Origin: an uncultured Gemmobacter sp.
GTDB lineage: Bacteria > Pseudomonadota > Alphaproteobacteria > Rhodobacterales > Rhodobacteraceae
Length of the DNA stretch: 11,268 nucleotides
Direction: 5' to 3'
NCBI GenBank assembly: GCA_937983495.1
Contig: CALKAA010000280.1
Coordinates: 1-11,268, forward strand
Position 1 is the first letter of the stretch. Every line of letters starts with the position of its first letter. Below are positions 5,917 through 11,268 of this stretch, one piece after another. Position numbers and translations under genes: made by a program. The notes beneath the pieces were generated by a model, which was given only the letters and a program-made list of their open reading frames with translations, was not told the origin of the DNA and made no database searches.

Positions 5917-7037
5917 GTGGGTTTGCGGTGCAAGGCTGGTGCCCCGGTGCGCTGCGCCCGATGATGTCGGGTGATGGGCTTGTGGTGCGGGTGCGGCTTC
6001 CGTTTGGGCGCATGACCAAAGGGCAAGCCGTGGGCTTGGCGGATGCAGCGATGCAGCATGGCAATGGCCTGATCGACCTGTCGGCGCGTGGAAACCTGCA
6101 ATTGCGCGGTGTAGGGCAGGCCAGTCATCCGACATTGATCGCAGATTTGCAGGCCCTGGCTTTGGTGGATGAAGATGTGCAGGCCGAAGCACGCCGCAAC
6201 ATCCTCGTCACGCCCTTTGCCGACACTGAAACACTGGCACTTGCGCAGAGATTGACAGAGGCGATGCGGGACGGGCCTGATCTTCCCGGCAAGTTCGGCT
6301 TTGCGGTGGACACGGGCAAACGCCCGATCTTGCAGGACATCTCGGCAGATATCCGGCTGGAGCATGACGCGGCAGGGAGGCTTCTGCTGCGCAGCGACGG
6401 CATGGCGCTTGGCCTGCTGGTTTCTGCTGAAACGGCTCCTGAACAAGCCGTCACATTGGCACGTTGGTTCATCGAGCAAGGTGGAATGCAGGATGGCCGG
6501 GGGCGAATGGCGGCGCTGATTGCACGCGGCATCACTCCGCCGGGCGCCACGACAGCACCCGCAGCAGCGCAGCATGCGCCGGAGCCGGGTTTGCGGGCTG
6601 ATGGGGCGCTGGTCGCGTTGGAATTTGGTCAGATGCGGGCTGAAACCTTGCATGCTCTGGCCGCGCTCGGCCCGCTGCGGGTTACCCCTTGGCGGATGTT
6701 GCTGATCGAGGGGGCGCGCGCCTTGCCCGCGTTACCCGGCGTGATCCTTGATCCTGCCGATCCGCTGCGTCGGGTCGAGGTCTGCACTGGCGCGCCGGGT
6801 TGCCTGCAAGCGCATGCGCCCTTGCGCGATCTGGCGCGCAGCCTCGCACCGCATCATGGCAAAGGTGTGTTGCATCTGAGCGGTTGCGCCAAGGGGTGTG
6901 CTCATCCGGGGCGGGCGGCTGTGACTCTGGTGGCGACGCCCGGCGGCTTTGACCTGATCCTGAACGGCACCGCGCAAGATGCGCCCTGCCAGCGTGGCAT
7001 TCTCGCGCAAGATATTGATCTGAAAGGACTTATGTGA
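5913..7037 (+). CDS. cobG: Precorrin-3B synthase CobG
   Basis: CobG is the oxygen-dependent monooxygenase that converts precorrin-3A to precorrin-3B, preparing ring contraction by CobJ. It marks the aerobic pathway. The protein belongs to the nitrite/sulfite reductase family and uses a [4Fe-4S] cluster and a non-heme iron. The N-terminal half-domain is recognisable (GWCPGALRPMMSGDGLVVRVRLP; SARGNLQLRGV). The cluster cysteines are in CTGAPGC (C291, C297) and SGCAKGC (C325, C329). At 374 residues it is shorter than the P. denitrificans protein (about 460) but has both halves. The start at 5913 is chosen over an upstream in-frame GTG at 5871 because of the ATGA overlap with cobN and GGAG at 5901-5904. 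The stop overlaps the cobH start in TGATG. Confidence 0.93.
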   Translation: MSGFAVQGWCPGALRPMMSGDGLVVRVRLPFGRMTKGQAVGLADAAMQHGNGLIDLSARGNLQLRGVGQASHPTLIADLQALALVDEDVQAEARRNILVTPFADTETLALAQRLTEAMRDGPDLPGKFGFAVDTGKRPILQDISADIRLEHDAAGRLLLRSDGMALGLLVSAETAPEQAVTLARWFIEQGGMQDGRGRMAALIARGITPPGATTAPAAAQHAPEPGLRADGALVALEFGQMRAETLHALAALGPLRVTPWRMLLIEGARALPALPGVILDPADPLRRVEVCTGAPGCLQAHAPLRDLARSLAPHHGKGVLHLSGCAKGCAHPGRAAVTLVATPGGFDLILNGTAQDAPCQRGILAQDIDLKGLM

Positions 7038-7666
7038 TGCCGTATCTGTATGAAACTGACGGCGCGAAGATTTATGAGCAATCATTCGCAACGATCCGCG
7101 CTGAGGCCAATCTGGCCAGCTTCACCGCCGAGGAGGAGGTGGTGGTGGTGCGCATGATCCACGCCGCCGGGATGGTCGGGCTGGAAAATCATGTGCGCTT
7201 TACCCCCGGCATGGTGAGTGCGGCCCGTGCCGCGCTGGAGGATGGCGCGCCCATTCTCTGCGATGCGCGCATGGTCAGCGAAGGCATCACGCGCACCCGG
7301 TTGCCGCGTGGCAATCAGGTGATTTGCACGTTGCATGACCCCGAAGTGCCGGGCCTTGCGGCGCAGATGAGGAACACCCGAAGCGCCGCCGCTTTGGAGC
7401 TTTGGCGGCCAAATCTGAAAGGTGCGGTTGTGGCGATCGGCAATGCTCCTACTGCCTTGTTTCACCTGTTGAACATGCTGGAAGACCCGTCCTGCCCGCG
7501 CCCGGCGGCGATCATCGGCTGCCCGGTGGGTTTTATCGGTGCGGCGGAATCGAAAGATGCGCTGATGGCTGCCCCTCCGGTGCCAAGTCTCATTGTGCAA
7601 GGTCGGCTGGGTGGTTCGGCCATCACGGTGGCCGCCGTCAACGCGCTCGCCAGCCGAAAGGAATGA
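7037..7666 (+). CDS. cobH: Precorrin-8X methylmutase CobH
   Basis: CobH moves the methyl group from C-11 to C-12 of precorrin-8X to give hydrogenobyrinic acid. The 209-residue protein matches the family over its full length: MPYLYETDGAKIYEQSF at the start, the catalytic histidine H42 in RMIHAAG (equivalent to His43 of P. denitrificans CobH), then ILCDARMVSEGITRTRLP, NTRSAAALELW, IGNAPTALF and PVGFIGAAESKDAL. The ATG at 7037 shares one base with the cobG stop and has AAAGGA eight bases upstream. A GTG one codon earlier is possible but less likely given the family N-terminus. cobI starts 2 bases after the stop. Confidence 0.97.
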   Translation: MPYLYETDGAKIYEQSFATIRAEANLASFTAEEEVVVVRMIHAAGMVGLENHVRFTPGMVSAARAALEDGAPILCDARMVSEGITRTRLPRGNQVICTLHDPEVPGLAAQMRNTRSAAALELWRPNLKGAVVAIGNAPTALFHLLNMLEDPSCPRPAAIIGCPVGFIGAAESKDALMAAPPVPSLIVQGRLGGSAITVAAVNALASRKE

Positions 7667-7668
7667 CC

Positions 7669-8409
7669 ATGGGCCGGATCATCTGTGCGGGCCTCGGACC
7701 CGGTGACCCGGACCTGATCTCGGTTCGGTCTGACCGTGCCATTCGCGGCGGCACACACATTGCCTATTTTCGCAAGGCCGGGCGGCAGGGGCAGGCGCGC
7801 GCCATCGTGGAGGGCATGCTGCGCAGCGACGCGGTAGAACACGCGATGGAATATCCGGTGACAACCGAGATCCCCTTTGACAGCCCGGATTATAACCGCT
7901 TGCTGGCTGATTTCTATGATGGCTGGGCCGCGCGGTTGCATGAATTGGTGCAGCATGGCCAAGATGTTGTGGTTCTTTGCGAGGGCGACCCCTTCTTCTA
8001 TGGCTCTTTCATGCACCTGTACACGCGGCTGAAGGATGTCGTGCCGGTCGAGGTGATCCCCGGTATCCCCGGCATGGTCGGCTGCTGGCATGCCACGGGG
8101 CAGCCGGTGACATGGGGCGACGATGTTCTTACGGTGTTGATGGGGACGCTGCCCGAGGCCGATCTGCTGCGCCATATGCAGCAATCCGACGCGCTGGCGA
8201 TTATGAAAACCGGGCGCAATTTGCCGCGCGTGCGGCGGGCATTGGCGATGGCCGGGCGCTTGCAGGATGCCTGGCTGATTGAGCGCGGCACCATGCCGGG
8301 GCAGCGGATGCAGCGCTTGGCCGAGGTGGACACCGAGGACTGCCCCTATTTTGCTATCGTCGTGGTGCATGGCCATGGCCGCCGTCCGGTGGCGGAGGGC
8401 GCAGCATGA
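7669..8409 (+). CDS. cobI: Precorrin-2 C20-methyltransferase CobI
   Basis: CobI methylates C-20 of precorrin-2 with S-adenosylmethionine, giving precorrin-3A. It is a 246-residue member of the tetrapyrrole methylase family, close to the usual length (about 245). Motifs are GLGPGDP at residues 8-14, CEGDPFFYGS at 104-113, the SAM-pocket-type stretch VIPGIPGMVGC, and LMGTLPE. Two adjacent in-frame ATG codons are possible, 7663 (overlapping the cobH stop) and 7669. The second is chosen because AAAGGA (7657-7662) ends directly at the first ATG but lies 6 bases before the second. Open reading continues far upstream inside cobH, but that extension is not family-like. The stop overlaps cobJ in ATGA. 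Confidence 0.95.
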   Translation: MGRIICAGLGPGDPDLISVRSDRAIRGGTHIAYFRKAGRQGQARAIVEGMLRSDAVEHAMEYPVTTEIPFDSPDYNRLLADFYDGWAARLHELVQHGQDVVVLCEGDPFFYGSFMHLYTRLKDVVPVEVIPGIPGMVGCWHATGQPVTWGDDVLTVLMGTLPEADLLRHMQQSDALAIMKTGRNLPRVRRALAMAGRLQDAWLIERGTMPGQRMQRLAEVDTEDCPYFAIVVVHGHGRRPVAEGAA

Positions 8410-9143
8410 GCGGCTGGATCGCCGTTGCGGGCCTTGGCCCCGGTGCCGAGGCGCTGGTGACGCCCGAAGTCACATCGGCTTTGGCGCAAGCCACGGATGT
8501 GATTGGCTATATTCCCTATGTCGCCCGCGTTTCGCCGCGTGCGGGGCTGGTTCTGCACCCCAGCGACAACCGGGTGGAGCTGGATCGGGCGGCCCATGCC
8601 ATTGCCTTGGCACAGGCGGGGCGGCGGGTGGTGATTGTCTCCTCGGGTGATCCGGGGGTATTCGCTATGGCCTCGGCCCTGTTCGAGGGGCTGGAGGCGC
8701 GGCCCGATTGCCATGACCTTGATATTCGCATCCTGCCCGGTATCACCGCGATGCTGGCCGCAGCGGCGCGGGCGGGCGCGCCCTTGGGCCATGATTTTTG
8801 CGCCATCAACCTGAGTGACAATCTCAAGCCGTTCTCTGAGGTCGAGCGTCGCCTGCGCCACGCTGCAAGAGGCGGTTTTGCCATGGCCTTCTACAATCCG
8901 CGCTCCGCCAGTAGGCCGCATCAGTTCGCCGCGGTGCTGGCGATCCTGCGGGAGGAATGTGAAAGTGAACGCTTGATCACATTTGCCCGCGCAGTCTCAA
9001 CCCCGGAGGAGCGTTTGCTGACCATTACTCTGGCAGAGGCTCTGCCCGATATGGCCGATATGCGCACGGTGGTGATTGTGGGCAATGCTGCTACGCGGCG
9101 GGTGGGGCGGTGGGTTTACACGCCGCGCTCGGTTTCCGCATGA
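8406..9143 (+). CDS. cobJ: Precorrin-3B C17-methyltransferase CobJ
   Basis: CobJ methylates C-17 and drives ring contraction of precorrin-3B, yielding precorrin-4. The 245-residue tetrapyrrole methylase shows the N-terminal loop AGLGPGAEALVTPE, IGYIPYV, then SSGDPGVFAMA (SGDPG at 80-84), PGITAMLAAAARAGAPLGHDF, the CobJ-specific INLSDNLKPF, and AFYNPRSASRPHQ. It starts inside the cobI stop (ATGA), which suggests translational coupling. Its last 28 bases overlap the 3' end of cobK on the opposite strand (9116-9143), so the two genes converge without room for a terminator. Confidence 0.96.
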   Translation: MSGWIAVAGLGPGAEALVTPEVTSALAQATDVIGYIPYVARVSPRAGLVLHPSDNRVELDRAAHAIALAQAGRRVVIVSSGDPGVFAMASALFEGLEARPDCHDLDIRILPGITAMLAAAARAGAPLGHDFCAINLSDNLKPFSEVERRLRHAARGGFAMAFYNPRSASRPHQFAAVLAILREECESERLITFARAVSTPEERLLTITLAEALPDMADMRTVVIVGNAATRRVGRWVYTPRSVSA

Positions 9144-9862
9144 GCAAGCCAGGCCATCACCGCTTCGGGCGTGCTGACAAGGTGCCTGCCCGGCAGGGCG
9201 GGGCGCTCGATCAGGATGAGCGGCACGCGCAAGGCGCGGGCCGCGGTGATCTTGGCCTCTGCCCCGGTGCCACCGGCGTTTTTTGCGACAAGATGTGTGA
9301 TGCGATGGGACTGCATCAGGGCCAGATCGGCGGCATGGTCGAAGGGGCCACGCGCCACGATCACGCTGCAATCGGGCAGGGGAGGAGATTCGGGCTTGTC
9401 CACAAGGCGCAGCAGGTAATGGTGCGGTTTGGTGGCGAAGGCTGCCAGATGCAGCTTGCCAATCGCCAGAAACACCCGCGCCGAGGCTTCGGGCAGCGCA
9501 TCGACAGCACCTTGAATATCAGGCACTTGGTGCCACTGGTCGTCAGGTTGCGGTGCCCATGGCGCGCGCTCCAGCCCGATCAGGGGCGTGCCGGTCAGCG
9601 CGCAGGCTGCTTGGGCATTGCGGCTCATTTGCGCGGCAAAGGGGTGCGTGGCGTCGATCACATGGCTGATGGCTTCGCTGCGCAGAAACGCAGTCAGGCC
9701 CTCCACGCCACCGAACCCCCCCACCCGGATCGGCAAGGGCTGTGCCACCGGTGCGGCGGTGCGACCGGCATAGGAAAACACCGCCGGAAGCCCGGCTTGG
9801 GCCAGCAGGCGAGCCATGACGCTGGCCTCGGTGGTGCCGCCCAGCAAAAGGATGCGCGTCAT
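9116..9862 (-). CDS. cobK: Precorrin-6A reductase CobK
   Basis: CobK reduces the C18-C19 double bond of precorrin-6A with NADPH, giving the dihydro substrate of CobL. The 248-residue protein begins MTRILLLGGTTEAS, a Rossmann-type dinucleotide-binding start. It then shows YAGRTA (31-36), PIRVGGFGGVEGL (44-56) and DATHPFAAQMSRNA from residue 70. LIGLERAPW and VVSTPEA-like words follow. The start at 9862 is preferred over an in-frame ATG at 9886 because the family starts just before ILLLGG and AAGG lies about 8 bases upstream. The gene is inverted between cobJ and cobL: it overlaps cobJ tail to tail by 28 bases, and its start codon overlaps that of cobL inside CATG (9860-9863). Its promoter must therefore lie within cobL coding sequence or further upstream. 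Confidence 0.95.
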   Translation of the reverse strand: MTRILLLGGTTEASVMARLLAQAGLPAVFSYAGRTAAPVAQPLPIRVGGFGGVEGLTAFLRSEAISHVIDATHPFAAQMSRNAQAACALTGTPLIGLERAPWAPQPDDQWHQVPDIQGAVDALPEASARVFLAIGKLHLAAFATKPHHYLLRLVDKPESPPLPDCSVIVARGPFDHAADLALMQSHRITHLVAKNAGGTGAEAKITAARALRVPLILIERPALPGRHLVSTPEAVMAWLAHAETERGV

Positions 9863-11033
9863 GGTTGAGCCTTGGCTTTCGATCATCGGTTTGGGCGAAG
9901 GTGGCCTGATGGGCCTGTCGGATGCAAGCCGTCAGGCGCTGGCCGGGGCCGAGATCGTGTTCGGTGCGCCCCGCCATCTGGCATTGTGCGGCGTGGCCGG
10001 ACAGGCATGGCCGGTGCCTTTCGATCTTGCACCCTTGCTGGCCTGTCGGGGGCGACGGGTGGTGGCGCTGGTCTCGGGCGATCCGTTCTGGTTTGGCGCC
10101 GGTGGCTCGCTGGCATCAGAGCTGCGATCCGAAGAATGGCGTGTTTTTCCGGTGGCCGGGGTGTTCTCGCTGGTGGCAGCGCGCTTGGGCTGGCGGCTGG
10201 AGGAGGTGCAATGCCTTGGGCTCCATGCCGCGCCTTTTGCGCGACTGCGCCCGGTTCTGGCGCGTGGGGTGCGGGTGATCTGCACGCTGCGCGATGCGGC
10301 TGCGGTGCCGGCTTTGGCGGCCTGGCTGGCAGAAAACGGCTTTGCCGCCTGCAAGATCACGGTTTGCGAAGCCATGGGTGGCCCGCGTGAGCGGGTTCGC
10401 CAAGGCACTGACTTTCCAGACATAATCGCCCCGGTCGCCGTGGCTTTGGATGGGGCCGATCTGCCGCGTGAGGCGGGCCTTCCGCGCAGCAACGGGCTTG
10501 CGGATGCCTGTTTCATTCATGACGGCCAGATCACCAAGCGTCCGCTGCGGGCGCTGACACTTTCGGCCTTGGCTCCACGTCCTGGGCAAATGCTGTGGGA
10601 TATTGGCGGCGGCTCCGGGTCGGTGTCGGTGGAGTGGTGTCTGGCAGGGGGTAGCGCCATGGTGATCGAGGCCAAGCCGGCGCGGGTGGCGAATATCCGC
10701 AGCAATGCCGAAAATTTTGGCCTCTCGCATCGCCTTCATGTCATCGAAGGCCGCGCGCCCGAGGCTTTGGAGGGCCTGCCTCTGCCTGATGCGGTTTTCA
10801 TCGGCGGTGGTGGCAATGGGGCGCTTTATGCGGGCCTGCTGCCGCGCCTTTCGCCCGGCACAAGGCTGGTTGCCAATGCTGTGACGCTGGAGGGCGAGGC
10901 CACTCTGGCCGATTGCCACGCGCGCCATGGCGGCCATTTGCTGCGCGTCGATCTGGCCGAGGCCGCCCCGCTTGGCGGCTTTCGTGGTTGGACCGGCACC
11001 CGCCCGGTGGTGCAATGGAGTGTGACGCTGTGA
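9861..11033 (+). CDS. cobL: Bifunctional precorrin-6Y methylase/decarboxylase CobL (CbiE-CbiT fusion)
   Basis: CobL methylates C-5 and C-15 of dihydro-precorrin-6 and removes carboxyl from the C-12 acetate, giving precorrin-8X. The 390-residue protein is a fusion. Residues 1 to about 205 are the CbiE-like tetrapyrrole methylase (WLSIIGLGEGGLMGLSD near the start; SGDPFWFG from residue 72). About 215-390 is the CbiT-like Rossmann methylase (HDGQITK at 220-226; SAM-binding DIGGGSGS at 247-254; DAVFIGGGGNG; RLVANAVTLEGEA). The ATG at 9861 is chosen because AAAAGGA ends about 8 bases upstream and the family starts near WL(S/T)xIG; a second in-frame ATG at 9852 lacks a spaced ribosome-binding site. 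The start codon overlaps that of the divergent cobK. The stop overlaps the cobE start in GTGA. Confidence 0.95.
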   Translation: MVEPWLSIIGLGEGGLMGLSDASRQALAGAEIVFGAPRHLALCGVAGQAWPVPFDLAPLLACRGRRVVALVSGDPFWFGAGGSLASELRSEEWRVFPVAGVFSLVAARLGWRLEEVQCLGLHAAPFARLRPVLARGVRVICTLRDAAAVPALAAWLAENGFAACKITVCEAMGGPRERVRQGTDFPDIIAPVAVALDGADLPREAGLPRSNGLADACFIHDGQITKRPLRALTLSALAPRPGQMLWDIGGGSGSVSVEWCLAGGSAMVIEAKPARVANIRSNAENFGLSHRLHVIEGRAPEALEGLPLPDAVFIGGGGNGALYAGLLPRLSPGTRLVANAVTLEGEATLADCHARHGGHLLRVDLAEAAPLGGFRGWTGTRPVVQWSVTL

Positions 11034-11268
11034 AGGTGGCCGGCATCGGTTTTCGCGCGGCAGCCCCGCTTTCAGCCTTGCGGCAAGCACTGGATCTGGC
11101 CGAGGCGGTGGGTGGACGGGTGACGGCCTTGGCCACCACGCCGGAAAAGGCCGATGCGCCTGCACTTTGTGTGCTGGCGCAAGAACGTGGTTTGCCCATC
11201 CTGCCCATATTGGTGAACGGCGTGCCCACCCCCACCCAATCGCCGCGTGTGCAGGCGCATTCCGGCAC
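11030..11268 (+). CDS. cobE: CobE, CbiG C-terminal-like cobalamin biosynthesis protein (cut by window end)
   Basis: CobE corresponds to the C-terminal domain of anaerobic-pathway CbiG and is needed in the aerobic pathway, but its exact reaction is not settled. The first 79 complete codons are present. They show MKVAGIGFRAAAPLSALRQALDLAE, a family-typical start, then GGRVTALATTPEKADAPAL, and the conserved TPTQSPRVQAHSG near the window end (the TxSxxV region). The start is a GTG overlapping the cobL stop by 4 bases, which implies translational coupling. An ATG alternative is not present nearby in this frame. The remaining part of the gene lies beyond the window. Confidence 0.85.
   Translation, partial: MKVAGIGFRAAAPLSALRQALDLAEAVGGRVTALATTPEKADAPALCVLAQERGLPILPILVNGVPTPTQSPRVQAHSG

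Noticed and set aside
7402..7668. Upstream extension of the cobI frame into cobH
   Set aside because: The extension lies entirely within cobH coding sequence, lacks tetrapyrrole methylase features, and the AAAGGA-spaced ATG at 7669 gives the normal family length.
9110..9868. Plus-strand open frame of 252 codons across cobK, which would fill the gap between cobJ and cobL
   Set aside because: The minus strand encodes a complete CobK with Rossmann-type start and DATHPFA motif; the plus-strand product is unlike any known protein.
10116..11165. Minus-strand open frame of 349 codons opposite cobL and cobE
   Set aside because: The plus-strand frame encodes full CbiE and CbiT motifs; the antisense product is proline/arginine/alanine-rich without recognisable domains.
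1..11268. CRISPR arrays, tRNA or rRNA genes, insertion sequences, phage or defence genes
   Set aside because: No repeat-spacer pattern, RNA gene, transposase, integrase or defence-type protein was seen; the window is filled by cob genes and their control region.

Overview
The window is a cobalamin (vitamin B12) biosynthesis locus of the aerobic, late-cobalt-insertion type. The base composition is GC-rich. The gene content (cobG, cobN, cobW, a DUF1636 gene, a split divergent cob cluster) and an intergenic repeat typical of Rhodobacteraceae suggest an alphaproteobacterium of the order Rhodobacterales. That taxonomic placement is inferred from gene style and recollection of the repeat, not from a search.

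Layout: on the left, two minus-strand genes, cobQ (5' part only) and cobO, are separated by a 154-bp gap holding a long imperfect inverted repeat and a GC-rich hairpin. A 361-bp control region (945-1305) lies between cobO and the plus-strand genes. It holds a likely promoter with a consensus -35 box, a complete cobalamin riboswitch (1002-1203, closed by a perfect 7-bp P1), and a 10-bp hairpin that buries the ribosome-binding site of the first gene. The tightly packed plus-strand series then runs DUF1636 gene, cobW, cobN, cobG, cobH, cobI, cobJ, followed after the inverted cobK by cobL and cobE (cut by the window end). Most junctions are overlaps of 1-4 bases or gaps of 0-6 bases. cobK (9116-9862) runs on the minus strand. 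Its end overlaps cobJ, and its start codon overlaps the cobL start codon inside one CATG.

How the genes work together: CobI, CobG, CobJ, CobK, CobL and CobH carry out methylation, ring contraction, reduction and rearrangement steps from precorrin-2 towards hydrogenobyrinic acid. CobN is the large subunit of the ATP-dependent cobaltochelatase, and CobW is a metallochaperone-like GTPase. CobO adenosylates the corrinoid and CobQ amidates it. CobE has an accessory role that is not fully defined. CobA, CobM, CobF, CobB and the chelatase subunits CobS and CobT are not in the window. The riboswitch should repress the plus-strand series when cobalamin is plentiful, and the lack of a U-rich terminator together with the hidden ribosome-binding site points to control at translation.

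No clearly new biological system is visible. The points most worth a second look are the architecture of the riboswitch expression platform, the six-cysteine DUF1636 protein as the first riboswitch-controlled gene, and the inverted cobK with its shared start site.
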